This document shows positions 44,366 through 52,849 of a DNA stretch of 64,000 bases, piece after piece. Position 1 is the stretch's first letter; every line of letters starts with the position of its first letter. Under the pieces are notes generated by a model. It did not search any database and had not been told where the DNA came from. It was given only the letters and a program-made list of their open reading frames with translations. A program made the position numbers and the translations under genes. Source of the stretch: Ruegeria halocynthiae (GTDB taxonomy: Bacteria; Pseudomonadota; Alphaproteobacteria; Rhodobacterales; Rhodobacteraceae); assembly GCF_000743705.1 (NCBI RefSeq), contig NZ_JQEZ01000001.1, positions 550,070-614,069 of the forward strand. Direction: 5' to 3'.

Positions 44366-45268
44366 TTGAGCGACTGGCTGATCTCACTCGAAGGCACAGA
44401 AGCAGGCCATCATCTGGCCCTTACTCTTGCGTTGTCGGCAGCCTTCCTGCACGCGGTGTTCGGCGCCCTGCAAAAGGGCCGTCACGACCCCTGGCTGTCA
44501 CGCGGGGCCATTGATGCCTGCTATTGCCTGATGGCCGCCCCCTTTGCCTTCTTCGTGGTGCCCTGGCCCGAACCCTATATGTGGCCGATCTTTGCAGTCG
44601 TCTGGCTGATCCATATTGCCTATAAGACTTTGCAGGCTATGGCCTATACCAAAGGCTCGTACACCGTTGTCTACCCAGTGGTTCGCGGCACCGGCCCCCT
44701 GTTCACCGTCATCGGCGCCTATCTGCTGTTCGACGAAACCTTCACCGGCATCCAGTGGTTCGGCGTTGCTGTCCTGCTGGCTGGTATCTTCGGGCTGGCC
44801 GCCTATAATCTTCGGTTTCTCGAAACCAATCGCGAAACGCTTGGAATCGCATTGACCCTGGCCGTCATAACCGGCCTGTTCGTAGCGCTCTACACCACCT
44901 ATGACGCCTATGGCATCCGTGCCACCGCGGACCCATTCACCTTTCTGGCCTGGTTCTTCATGATCGACGGGGCCGCAATGCCCATCTATGCCTTTCTCAG
45001 ATGGCGCGCGATGATCAACCGCCCGTCCATTGGCCCGCTGATGCTGCGAGGCCTTGCAGGCGGGATCATCGCCCCCATGTCTTTCGGGGCCATCATGCTG
45101 GCCACCCGTCTGGACAAGGTCGGCGAGGCGGCCGTCTTGCGGGAAACCTCGACCGTCTTTGCTGCCCTCATCGGCTGGCTGGTCCTGAAAGAAACCGTGG
45201 GGCCACGACGGGTTGCGCTGATGGCATTGATTGCACTCGGCGCCGTAATAGTTGAAATGGGCGGGTAA
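44366..45268 (+). CDS. EamA/DMT-family membrane transporter, TTG start
   Basis: A 300-residue protein with about ten helices in two EamA repeats. It shows ALSAAFLHAVFGALQKG at the first helix, YPVVRGTGPLFTVIGAYLLFDE at the end of the first repeat and GEAAVLRETSTVFAALIGWLVLKE in the second, each read in parts. The TTG at 44366 with AAAAGG eight bases upstream gives the natural N-terminus (SDWLISLEGTEAGH); an ATG at 44324 would lie inside the GC-rich repeat. It follows ftsY and ends 16 bases before yciB. The substrate is unknown. Confidence 0.85.
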   Translation: MSDWLISLEGTEAGHHLALTLALSAAFLHAVFGALQKGRHDPWLSRGAIDACYCLMAAPFAFFVVPWPEPYMWPIFAVVWLIHIAYKTLQAMAYTKGSYTVVYPVVRGTGPLFTVIGAYLLFDETFTGIQWFGVAVLLAGIFGLAAYNLRFLETNRETLGIALTLAVITGLFVALYTTYDAYGIRATADPFTFLAWFFMIDGAAMPIYAFLRWRAMINRPSIGPLMLRGLAGGIIAPMSFGAIMLATRLDKVGEAAVLRETSTVFAALIGWLVLKETVGPRRVALMALIALGAVIVEMGG

Positions 45269-45284
45269 GCAGCAGGAAATCGTT

Positions 45285-45890
45285 ATGACTGGCAAAAAAG
45301 AAATCAACCCGTTTCTGAAACAGGTGCTGGAGCTTGGCCCACCGCTGGCCTTTTTCCTCATCTACCTGCGCCTGCGCGATGACAGCTTTCTGATCGGCGG
45401 CACCGAGTATTCCGGCTTTATCGTGGCCACCCTCATCTTTGTTCCGCTGATGCTGGGCGCGATGTGCATCTTATGGTTTCTGACGGGCAAGCTCAGCCGG
45501 ATGCAGATCTTCACCGCGTTCATGGTCATATTCTTTGGCGGCCTGACCGCCTGGTTCAATGACGAGCGGTTCTTCAAGATGAAAACCACGCTGGTCTACG
45601 GGTTCTTTTCGATCACCCTGGGCATCGGGCTGTTACAGGGAAAATCCTATCTGGCCTATGTGCTGGATGAGATGCTGCCCATGCGTCACGAGGGTTGGAT
45701 GATCCTGACCCGCCGCCTATGCGGTTGTTTCGCGGTTCTGGCCGTCGCCAACGAAGTCGTATGGCGGACATTGTCGACCGATCTTTGGGTCAAGATCGAA
45801 ACTTTTGGCTTTCCGATCGCGCTGATGGTGTTTTTGATGCTGCAATTCAATTGGCTACAAAGCTACATGGACGACCCGGACCACCAATAG
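45285..45890 (+). CDS. yciB: Inner-membrane intracellular-septation-type protein YciB/IspZ
   Basis: A 201-residue protein with five to six helices. The family pattern LELGPPLAFFLIYL near the start and the second-half GGLTAWFNDERFFKMKTTLVYG (the L-x-x-x-D-x-x-F-I-K-x-K-P-T motif) are present. YciB links inner-membrane, division and elongation proteins in E. coli; loss affects envelope integrity. CAGGA precedes the ATG at 45285. Last gene of a run YhhN-ftsY-EamA-yciB. Confidence 0.9.
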   Translation: MTGKKEINPFLKQVLELGPPLAFFLIYLRLRDDSFLIGGTEYSGFIVATLIFVPLMLGAMCILWFLTGKLSRMQIFTAFMVIFFGGLTAWFNDERFFKMKTTLVYGFFSITLGIGLLQGKSYLAYVLDEMLPMRHEGWMILTRRLCGCFAVLAVANEVVWRTLSTDLWVKIETFGFPIALMVFLMLQFNWLQSYMDDPDHQ

Positions 45891-46053
45891 ATGAGTAGAA
45901 CGCAAGGACACTCAGCCCCTGCGGTCAACGTGATTTTGTGTCAACCAAAGTGCGTCATAGTAGAAAATCCGACAAAAACCTTGGCTTAGCGCCCAAGCTG
46001 TGGGAGGTTGGGACACCATCCGCCACCACTCACAGCCGGAGCACCATTCACTC

Positions 46054-46722
46054 ATGACGGCTTTCCCAAACAGCGGCTTTCTGTCCGAGGCATCCGACAG
46101 ATTGAAAGCGATGCTTTCTGCGCAAGCGTCCGAGATTGCCCTGGACCGGGGCGAGGTTCTGTTCGAACAAGGCGACAAGGGCGATGCGCTGTACGCCATT
46201 CTGGAGGGAACACTAGAAGTTTCCTTCCTGGCCATGAGCGGGCGAAAATTGTCCCTGACCCTCATGCGACCCGGCGAAGTGTTTGGCGAAATCGCCCTGT
46301 TTGACAGCGGCCCCCGGACCGCGACCATCGCTGCGGCCGAGCCGTCCCGTGTTTTACGTGTTCGGCATCAGGATGTTATGAACCAGATCCGTCAGCACCC
46401 CGATCTGGCCGTCGATATGATCCGACTGGCCGGTCTTCGGATGCGATGGATGGGGTCGCAGCTAAATGAACAGGTGTTTCTGCCGATGCCGATCCGCCTG
46501 GCGCGCAAGTTGCTGCACTTGTCCGGGCTTCAGGATGATCCGTCAACGCGGATCACCCTGTCGCAAAGCGAGCTGGCCGAATTTGTCGGTGCCACGCGTG
46601 AAGCGGTATCCAAAACCATTTCCACCTGGAAACGCGATAATGTGGTCGAGGCGTCGCGCGGCGGGCTGATGATTCATGACTTTGAAGCCCTGAAAGAACT
46701 GGCTGATTCCGACCTGATCTGA
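46054..46722 (+). CDS. Crp/Fnr-family transcriptional regulator
   Basis: A 222-residue regulator with an N-terminal cyclic-nucleotide-binding fold (about residues 15-130; RGEVLFEQGDKGDALYAILEG, then RPGEVFGEIALFDSGPRTATIAA, each read in parts) and a C-terminal winged helix (ITLSQSELAEFVGATREAVSKTI). The pocket sequence FGEIALFDSGPRTA resembles cAMP receptors (F-G-E-x-A-L...R-x-A), and no Fnr cysteines are present, so a nucleotide ligand is plausible. A perfect TGTGA-N6-TCACA site begins seven bases after its stop. The ATG at 46054 has a weak, distant ribosome site. Confidence 0.9.
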   Translation: MTAFPNSGFLSEASDRLKAMLSAQASEIALDRGEVLFEQGDKGDALYAILEGTLEVSFLAMSGRKLSLTLMRPGEVFGEIALFDSGPRTATIAAAEPSRVLRVRHQDVMNQIRQHPDLAVDMIRLAGLRMRWMGSQLNEQVFLPMPIRLARKLLHLSGLQDDPSTRITLSQSELAEFVGATREAVSKTISTWKRDNVVEASRGGLMIHDFEALKELADSDLI

Positions 46723-46728
46723 CGCCGT

Positions 46729-46744
46729 TGTGACCTGCTTCACA
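46729..46744 (+). promoter_or_regulatory. Perfect CRP-type palindrome (TGTGA-N6-TCACA)
   Basis: TGTGACCTGCTTCACA matches the CRP consensus core exactly. It lies between a Crp-type gene and a small-RNA candidate; its centre (46736.5) is 41.5 bases before 46778, the spacing used by class II CRP activation, with TACGTT at 46766-46771 as a possible -10. Confidence 0.55.
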
Positions 46745-46764
46745 TACTGTAGGCAGCGGTAGAG

Positions 46765-46788
46765 CTACGTTAATAACTGTTACCGTAG
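46765..46788. repeat. 24-base near-perfect palindrome
   Basis: CTACG...CGTAG arms with matching inner bases (TAA.A..T.TTA); 18 of 24 positions obey the dyad. It overlaps the predicted start of the small RNA and may be an operator or its first stem. Confidence 0.45.
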
Positions 46789-46877
46789 GAGGTCAGAGAA
46801 TCATCCCCGATATCTGTCCACTGACCTCTCCCTGTATCAGAGCCATATGCCTTCCCCGGCGTATGGCTCATTTCTTT
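46778..46877 (+). ncRNA. Candidate small RNA with C-rich loops
   Basis: A segment of about 100 bases without a credible coding frame. It contains a first hairpin GAGGTCAG/CTGACCTC (46789-46796 with 46821-46828, 24-base loop), a linker TCCCTGTATCA, and a 12-bp terminator hairpin. Single-stranded C-rich runs (ATCCCCGA, CTCTCCCTG, CTTCCCCGG) resemble the anti-Shine-Dalgarno loops of alphaproteobacterial regulatory RNAs such as the CcsR/Cuckoo group. A CRP-type site lies at the right distance for activation. The alternative is a structured 3' end of the Crp-type gene's mRNA, from which an sRNA could be processed. Confidence 0.5.
46840..46877 (+). terminator. Intrinsic terminator of the small-RNA candidate/Crp-type transcript
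   Basis: GAGCCATATGCC (46840-46851) pairs with GGCGTATGGCTC (46858-46869), one G-T pair, loop TTCCCC, followed by ATTTCTTT. Confidence 0.85.
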
Positions 46878-46893
46878 GGGCAGAGGTGATACG

Positions 46894-46926
46894 AAAATGG
46901 CCAGGGTTTTACCCCCGGCCATTTTT
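46894..46926. terminator. Bidirectional terminator before the degP 3' end
   Basis: AAAATGGCC (46894-46902) pairs with GGCCATTTT (46917-46925), with inner GGGT/ACCC. It ends in five T residues on the plus strand and four on the minus strand, 19 bases past the degP stop. Confidence 0.88.
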
Positions 46927-46944
46927 CATTCTTACAGCCGTTGC

Positions 46945-48435
46945 TTACTCGGCAAGACTTAGCGCGACAAATCGGGGTTCACCGCTCCGACGCACCAGCA
47001 GCAGTAGCGACTTGCGCCCAGCTTCACGGGCTTCGTCCATACGCGCCTCGAGATCCTGGATCGAGGTCACCTTTTGCTGGCCAGCCTCGGTGATCAGATC
47101 ACCTGCACGCAGACCCTTGGAATAGGCCTCTGACGCCTCATCCACTTCGGTCACGATCAACCCTTCGGCATCTGCATCCAAACCAAGGTCCGTGCGCAAC
47201 GTGTCGGTCAGGGGCGAAATCGTCAGACCAAGGATGTTTGCGTTTTCATCGGCCGGAGTATCGGTCGATTCTTCTTCGCCGTCTTCGGTGCGCTCTGCAT
47301 CCTCGCGACGGCCCAAAGTCACCAGAACAGTCTGGGTGCCCCCATCACGATGCACCACGACACGCACCGATTTACCAACAGTTGTCTCGCCGACCTGGCG
47401 TACCAAACCCCGGGTGTCTTCGACTTCGACGCCATCAAAACTGAGGATCACGTCACCGGCCAGCAGACCAGCTTCCTTTGCCGGACCCTCAGGTACGTCG
47501 CTGATCAGTGCGCCGCTAGGCTTGTCCAGGCCCATTGCCTCGGCCATGTCTTCCGTCACGTCCTGAATGCGAACACCCAGCCAGCCACGGCGGGTCTCAC
47601 CGAACTCTCGCAGTTGATCGACGACTTTCACAACCACGTTTGACGCCATCGAAAACCCAATGCCGATCGAGCCGCCATTGGGGGACAGGATCGCAGTGTT
47701 CACGCCGATCACCTCGCCATCCATATTGAACAGCGGACCGCCCGAGTTGCCCCGGTTGATCGCCGCGTCGGTCTGGATGTAGTCATCATAAGAGCCACTC
47801 AGCGCCCGATTGCGCGCCGACACGATACCTGCTGAGACCGAAAAGCCCTGCCCCAGCGGGTTGCCCATGGCGATTACCCAATCACCCACGCGCGCGATGT
47901 CGCTGTCGCCGAATTTCACGTATTTCAGCGGCCCTGTCGCTTCGACCTTGAGCAGCGCGATATCGGTTTTTTCGTCCGTGCCTATCACCTTGGCTGGCAA
48001 CTCTTTTTTCGGCTGCCCGTCACCGGGAAAGAACTCGACCAGAATTTCGTCGGCCTCGGCGATTACGTGATTGTTGGTGACGATGTAGCCGTCCTCGGAA
48101 ATCACGAACCCTGACCCCAGCGCATTGCTGCGGCGCGGGCGGTTCTCATTGTCGCCATCGCGGTCCTGAAACTCGCGAAAGAAATCCTCAAAGGGGGACC
48201 CCTCGGGCACGATCCCTTGCGGGCCAGTCTGCCCTTCGATCAGCGTTGTGGTTGTAATATTGACCACCGCCGGGCTGATCTTTTGGGCCAAAGGCGCCAG
48301 ACTTTCGCTTCGCGCCTGCGCGGCGACGGTTTGGGCCAGAACAATAAGCATCCCCGCAAAAACCAGCCACATCAGCCGCATGAAACCAACACCATCGTCC
48401 CGCCGGACGGAAATACTGCGTGCTTGTGCCTGCAC
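46945..48435 (-). CDS. degP: Periplasmic serine protease/chaperone, Do (DegP/DegQ) family
   Basis: A 496-residue HtrA protease. After a basic leader and signal segment (LMWLVFAGMLIVLAQTVAAQ, about 21-40) comes the protease domain with His123 (IVTNNHVI), Asp158 (KTDIALLKV) and Ser231 (NRGNSGGPLF), numbered from the chosen start, then two PDZ domains (about 280-370 and 400-490). It degrades or refolds misfolded envelope proteins. I choose the GTG at 48435 because AAGGAG lies seven bases upstream; the in-frame TTG (48456) and ATG (48381) lack this. It lies 131 bases after DUF2065, with its own predicted promoter. Confidence 0.95.
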   Translation of the reverse strand: MQAQARSISVRRDDGVGFMRLMWLVFAGMLIVLAQTVAAQARSESLAPLAQKISPAVVNITTTTLIEGQTGPQGIVPEGSPFEDFFREFQDRDGDNENRPRRSNALGSGFVISEDGYIVTNNHVIAEADEILVEFFPGDGQPKKELPAKVIGTDEKTDIALLKVEATGPLKYVKFGDSDIARVGDWVIAMGNPLGQGFSVSAGIVSARNRALSGSYDDYIQTDAAINRGNSGGPLFNMDGEVIGVNTAILSPNGGSIGIGFSMASNVVVKVVDQLREFGETRRGWLGVRIQDVTEDMAEAMGLDKPSGALISDVPEGPAKEAGLLAGDVILSFDGVEVEDTRGLVRQVGETTVGKSVRVVVHRDGGTQTVLVTLGRREDAERTEDGEEESTDTPADENANILGLTISPLTDTLRTDLGLDADAEGLIVTEVDEASEAYSKGLRAGDLITEAGQQKVTSIQDLEARMDEAREAGRKSLLLLVRRSGEPRFVALSLAE

Positions 48436-48487
48436 TTGGGAACTCCTTGTCGACAATTCTTACTGAGCCGCTGACAGGCGGCCCCTC

Positions 48488-48516
48488 TTAGCAACCAATG
48501 TAGTCAGTTTGGTCAA
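48488..48516 (-). promoter_or_regulatory. Predicted promoter for degP
   Basis: On the minus strand TTGACC (48516-48511), 17-base spacer, TGCTAA (48493-48488); the start would lie about 45 bases before the GTG. Confidence 0.45.
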
Positions 48517-48566
48517 GCTCGCAACTCGGGATCGCGGGGAAATCACCAGCAAGTGAGGTCACGGTT

Positions 48567-48761
48567 CTAAAACCCGATCTGATACGCCCCCCACAGCAAT
48601 ACCAATCCGCTGACCACACACAACAGGCCAGCCAGTCGCCGCGCCTGTTCGGGCAGCGAGCGAAGCGCCTCAAGCATACGTTCAATAAGCGAAGGGGCCA
48701 GCGCATAGGCCAGCCCCTCTACAATCAATACCAGCCCAAGGGCCAGAAGGATCATTCCCAT
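48567..48761 (-). CDS. DUF2065-type small membrane protein
   Basis: A 64-residue protein with two helices (about residues 3-20 and 44-61), of the DUF2065 (YjeT-like) family, which is commonly found after hflKC. Its ATG overlaps the hflC stop by one base (TAATG), so it is translationally coupled. Function unknown; a small partner of the HflKC complex is a reasonable guess from synteny. Confidence 0.85.
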   Translation of the reverse strand: MGMILLALGLVLIVEGLAYALAPSLIERMLEALRSLPEQARRLAGLLCVVSGLVLLWGAYQIGF

Positions 48762-49654
48762 TATTCGGTCGCAGCAGCTGGTGCGGGACGACCTGTCGGT
48801 GAACTGAGGTAATTGAAGAATTCGGAATCCGGACTCAGAATCAACGAGCTGTTGCTGCCTTGCAGCGCATTCTCGTATGCCGTCAGCGAGCGGTAGAACT
48901 CAAAGAACTCGGGGTCCGCACCGTAAGCTTCGGCAAAGATCGCGTTGCGTTCGGCGTCAGCCTCACCACGAATGATCTCGGCCTCGCGGCGGGCATCCGA
49001 TACCAGTTCGACCACGGTACGATCAGCTTGCGCGCGTACACGCTGTGCTGCCTCGTTACCACGTGCACGTTCGTCTGTCGCCTCACGCTCCCTCTCGGCC
49101 TTCATCCGGTCGAATGTCGCCTCAAGGTTGGCTTGCGGCAGATCGGTCGCTTTCAGGCGCACGTCGATCACGGTCACGCCCAGCGCCAATGCTTCGGCAA
49201 TCGCGCTGTTTCGAATGCGCAGCATCAAAGCCGCACGATCTGAGCTGAGGATATCGCGGGACGACACCGAACCCAGAACCTCGCGGGTTTCGGCGCGCAG
49301 GATGCGATCCAGGCGATCTTCGGCCACCGGAATACCGCCGACACCAACGGCCTGACGGAATTGTTCCAGATCGGAAATCCGATAGCGCGCGAAGGCGTCG
49401 ACCACCAGACGGCGATCATCCAGAGGCGTGACTTCCAGTGGCTGAACGTCAATCGACAGGATACGGTCGTCATAGCGGACAACATCCTGAATCAGCGGTA
49501 TTTTGAACGCCAGCCCAGGATCTTCCTTAACGGAAACCACCCGGCCGAATTGCAGAACCAGCGCACGCTCGCGCTCATCCACGATAAAGATCGAGGACAG
49601 GCCAACAACGCCAATGATCACGACGAGTATGAGGATTAGGGGTGACTTACGCAT
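48761..49654 (-). CDS. hflC: HflC, modulator of FtsH protease
   Basis: A 297-residue SPFH/band-7 protein. One N-terminal membrane helix (about residues 5-24) is followed by ERERALVLQFGRVV, the band-7 domain with FARYRISDLEQF and VIDVRLKATDLP, and a charged coiled coil (MKAEREREATDERARG, then ADAERNAIFAEAYG). With HflK it forms a large periplasm-facing cage around FtsH. Its ATG overlaps the hflK stop by one base. Confidence 0.96.
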   Translation of the reverse strand: MRKSPLILILVVIIGVVGLSSIFIVDERERALVLQFGRVVSVKEDPGLAFKIPLIQDVVRYDDRILSIDVQPLEVTPLDDRRLVVDAFARYRISDLEQFRQAVGVGGIPVAEDRLDRILRAETREVLGSVSSRDILSSDRAALMLRIRNSAIAEALALGVTVIDVRLKATDLPQANLEATFDRMKAEREREATDERARGNEAAQRVRAQADRTVVELVSDARREAEIIRGEADAERNAIFAEAYGADPEFFEFYRSLTAYENALQGSNSSLILSPDSEFFNYLSSPTGRPAPAAATE

Positions 49655-50799
49655 CAGTTGCTCTCCTCGCCCGAATTGCGGCGCAGTTCATTGAGCGGCA
49701 GGTAAGGCACGACGCCCTGCCCTTGCCCGGTCGCGCTCTTGTCCAGAATGATTTTGTCGACATCACCCAGAACCTGCTCCATCCGTTCCAGATACAGGCG
49801 TTTGCGGGTTACATCAGGCGCTTTGGAATATTCTTCCAGAACTGCGCTGAAACGGCTGGCTTCACCCTGCGCGCTGTTGATCTGCTGGGCGCGATAGGCC
49901 TCAGATTCTTCCAGCACCTGCGCGGCTTCACCACGTGCTTCTGCCAGAGCTTTGTTGGCATAAGCGTCGGCCACGTTTTGCAGACGGTCCCGTTCCTGCG
50001 CTGCGGCCTGAACGTCGCGGAAGGCGGCAATCACGTCCTGCGGCGGGTCGGCCTTGTCAAAGTTCACGCGGATGATGTTCACACCCGAATCGTAGCTGTC
50101 CATTGTCGACTGGATCAGTTCCTGCAAACGGTCTGCGATGACGCCACGATCCCGGTTCAGGATCGGTGCCAGTTCGCTTTGTGCAATGATCTCACGCATC
50201 GCCGATTCTGACACGGCGCGGATCGTCTGGCGCGGATCGCGCAGATTGAACAGGAACTTCGCGGGGTCATTGATGTTCCAGACAACCTGATAGTCGATGT
50301 CGACCACGTTTTCGTCGCCGGTCAGCATCAGGCCGTCATCGCTGCCGCGCGCACCGCCCATATCTTCATTCTGTTCGCGGGTCACCGGGATGACCTCGGC
50401 GGTCACAAAGGGCCAGGGTGCAAAGTTCAGGCCGGGATTTCCAACAGCCGAAAATTCGCCAAGAAACAGCTCAACCGACTGTTCTTCGGGCTTGACGGTA
50501 TAGAAGCTGGCCGCGCCCCAAAGCACCGCCGCGACAACCAGACCAATCGCAACAGTCCCTTTGGTGAAAATGGGACCGCCACCGCCGCCGCCCTGACCGT
50601 TGCCACCACGGCCACCGCCGCCACGACCGCCCATCAGGACGCGCAGCTGCTCTTGGCCTTTTTTCATCAGCTCGTCGATCTCGGGGATTTGCGGGCTGTC
50701 GCCTTCGGGCGGCTTGCGCCCGTCCCCGTTGTTACCCCGATTTCCTCCACCACCAGAGGAGCCTCCGCCCCCCCAGGGGCCACCGCTGTTGCCCGCCAT
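49654..50799 (-). CDS. hflK: HflK, modulator of FtsH protease
   Basis: A 381-residue SPFH protein. The first 70 residues are a Gly/Pro-rich cytosolic segment (GGPWGGGGSSGGGGNRG and a second Gly run), then one helix (about 77-95), the band-7 domain (VKPEEQSVELFLGEF, VVWNINDPAKFLFNLRDP) and a coiled coil ending near LERMEQVLGDVDKIIL. First gene of hflK-hflC-DUF2065, possibly reading into degP. Confidence 0.96.
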   Translation of the reverse strand: MAGNSGGPWGGGGSSGGGGNRGNNGDGRKPPEGDSPQIPEIDELMKKGQEQLRVLMGGRGGGGRGGNGQGGGGGGPIFTKGTVAIGLVVAAVLWGAASFYTVKPEEQSVELFLGEFSAVGNPGLNFAPWPFVTAEVIPVTREQNEDMGGARGSDDGLMLTGDENVVDIDYQVVWNINDPAKFLFNLRDPRQTIRAVSESAMREIIAQSELAPILNRDRGVIADRLQELIQSTMDSYDSGVNIIRVNFDKADPPQDVIAAFRDVQAAAQERDRLQNVADAYANKALAEARGEAAQVLEESEAYRAQQINSAQGEASRFSAVLEEYSKAPDVTRKRLYLERMEQVLGDVDKIILDKSATGQGQGVVPYLPLNELRRNSGEESN

Positions 50800-50871
50800 A
50801 TGTATCTATTCCCTTGTATTGGACCGTGTGATCACGGGTTCCCTTGTAACTTGTGTACGCGCGGTTGCAAA

Positions 50872-52230
50872 TCAAGCAGTGCGCACAGGTTGCCGCATTG
50901 TCACCAATTCTTCGGCCATGACCGGATGAACCGCGACCGTGCGGTCGAAATCTTCCTTGGTCGCGCCCATTTTCACGGCAATCCCGGCCAGCTGAATCAT
51001 CTCACCCGCGCCCGGTGCCACGATGTGGCAGCCCAGAACCTTGCGGGTGGCCTGACTGACGATCAGTTTCATCAGCACCCGTTGCGTGCCACCGGCAAAC
51101 GCCTTTTGCATCGGCTTGAACGAGGTGGCGTAAACCTCAACCGGTTCCTGCGCGGCAGCTTCTTCTTCGCTAAGGCCGACAGTGCCAAATTCCGGTTGGG
51201 TAAAGATCGCAGTCGGGATCAACTCGTGATCCACCGGCGTTGGATTGCCTTTGAACACAGTTTCGACGAACGCCATGCCTTCGCGGATCGCCACCGGGGT
51301 CAGGTTCACCCGGTCCGTCACGTCGCCAATGGCGTAGATCGAAGGCACACCGGTCTGGCTGTATTCATCCACGATGATCTCACCCTTGCGACCACGCGCG
51401 ACACCGGTGGTTTCCAGCCCGAGGTTGTCGGCATTGGGCGCACGGCCAGTGGCGTACATCACGACATCAAACCGGTCTTCGGTGCCATCGGTGGCCTTGA
51501 CCCGGATTTTGTCACCGTCTTTCGCCATCTCAAGCACATTGGTGCCCAGACGCACATCAATACCGTTCTGGCGCATCTCTTCACAGATCAACCCGCGCGC
51601 CTCTTCGTCAAAGCCGCGCAGGATTTGCGCACCACGATAGAACTGGGTGGTTTTCACACCCAACCCGTTCATGATCCCCGCAAATTCGCTGGCGATATAG
51701 CCACCTCCGACGATCAGGATGGATTCCGGCAGTTTATCCAGATGGAAAATCTCGTTTGAAGTAATCGCAAGATCTGAACCCGGAAACTCTGGCACAACGG
51801 GGCGGCCGCCGGTTGCGATCAGGATATGTTTGGCCGTTTTGCGGGTGCCGTCGGCCAGTTCAACCGTATGCGCGTCCACGACATGGGCGCGCTGATCAAA
51901 GCTTTCGACGCCGTTGTTCTTCAGAATGTTGCGGTAGATACCTTCCAGCCGGTCCAACTCGGCGGCCAGCTTGCCATGGAACATATCCCAGTCGAGCGCG
52001 CCGGGCGTGATGTCCCAGCCATAGGCCTGCGCGTCCCCGACCATTCCTGAGAATTCGCTGGCAAAGACCATCAGCTTTTTCGGCACGCAGCCCCGGATCA
52101 CACAGGTGCCGCCGTACCGGTCTTCTTCCGCCAGCGCCACTTTGGCACCATTCTCGCCAGCCGCCACACGCGCAGCGCGGACCCCGCCCGAGCCTCCGCC
52201 AATGACGAACAGATCATAGTCAAAGCTCAT
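50872..52230 (-). CDS. gor: Glutathione-disulfide reductase
   Basis: A 452-residue FAD/NADPH oxidoreductase that regenerates glutathione. FAD site VIGGGSGGVRAARVAA; redox disulfide GGTCVIRGCVPKKLM; NADPH site ILIVGGGYIASEFAGI; second FAD motif YAIGDVTDRVNLTPVA; C-terminal active-site histidine in DRTVAVHPVMAEELVTM. It is read after rpiA and a small membrane protein on the same strand. The window has three GST genes and a GFA protein that depend on its product. Confidence 0.96.
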   Translation of the reverse strand: MSFDYDLFVIGGGSGGVRAARVAAGENGAKVALAEEDRYGGTCVIRGCVPKKLMVFASEFSGMVGDAQAYGWDITPGALDWDMFHGKLAAELDRLEGIYRNILKNNGVESFDQRAHVVDAHTVELADGTRKTAKHILIATGGRPVVPEFPGSDLAITSNEIFHLDKLPESILIVGGGYIASEFAGIMNGLGVKTTQFYRGAQILRGFDEEARGLICEEMRQNGIDVRLGTNVLEMAKDGDKIRVKATDGTEDRFDVVMYATGRAPNADNLGLETTGVARGRKGEIIVDEYSQTGVPSIYAIGDVTDRVNLTPVAIREGMAFVETVFKGNPTPVDHELIPTAIFTQPEFGTVGLSEEEAAAQEPVEVYATSFKPMQKAFAGGTQRVLMKLIVSQATRKVLGCHIVAPGAGEMIQLAGIAVKMGATKEDFDRTVAVHPVMAEELVTMRQPVRTA

Positions 52231-52291
52231 AGTATTTCCCGTCGCTTTTCTGATTGGGGTGTTTTGTTGCCATCCTCAAATATGGCTTCTC

Positions 52292-52837
52292 TCAAGAGTT
52301 GCAATTCATTCTTTTTCGAGTGGCAAGCTGTTCTGCCCAGCGCTGCCGGTATGATGGCCAGAATTCTTGAAGAAAATCCATGAAACGTTCTTTGTCGGAA
52401 TTCCGCAGCCCCTTTGTCGGTACAATTAAGTTTCGCACCGTCCCGGAGCCATCTTCGTAGCTTACAAATAGCTGCCCCCGATCGGATTCCTGGAAACCAT
52501 CCGGAACATCGAAGTACCTGATATCCTTTCTGGCAATGCAGACCCAATCCCGTTGTCCCGGAAACATGCCAAACTTTGAGTATCCGGAAAGAAAGCCGAA
52601 CTCTTCATTGTTGAACGAGATTAGCTTCGAATTCTTACCGAATGAGCGCATCAACGCCAGAAAAGCGCCACAGAACAACACTGCGTATAACGCCAGAATC
52701 AGTACCGACCGTTCGTAATTCAGGATCGTTTCGACCTGCACCAACAGGGCAACGGCCAATACCAGAATGAATGCGGCCTGAGACCATACGCGGGTTCGCC
52801 GGGCGCTCACGCTTTCATAGAATTCAGCGCTTTGCAC
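52292..52837 (-). CDS. Two-helix membrane protein, unrecognised
   Basis: A 181-residue protein with two helices (about residues 19-36 and 43-64) and a C-terminal beta-rich domain (about 70-165) of the size of a bacterial PH-like domain (LISFNNEEFGFLSG, WVCIARKDIRYFDV, QLFVSYEDGSG). It starts at GTG with AAGGAG eight bases upstream, 12 bases after the rpiA stop, so it shares that transcript. Base composition is AT-richer than rpiA and gor on each side, as if inserted into an older pair. Confidence 0.72.
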   Translation of the reverse strand: MQSAEFYESVSARRTRVWSQAAFILVLAVALLVQVETILNYERSVLILALYAVLFCGAFLALMRSFGKNSKLISFNNEEFGFLSGYSKFGMFPGQRDWVCIARKDIRYFDVPDGFQESDRGQLFVSYEDGSGTVRNLIVPTKGLRNSDKERFMDFLQEFWPSYRQRWAEQLATRKRMNCNS

Positions 52838-52849
52838 CGGGCAAGCTCC

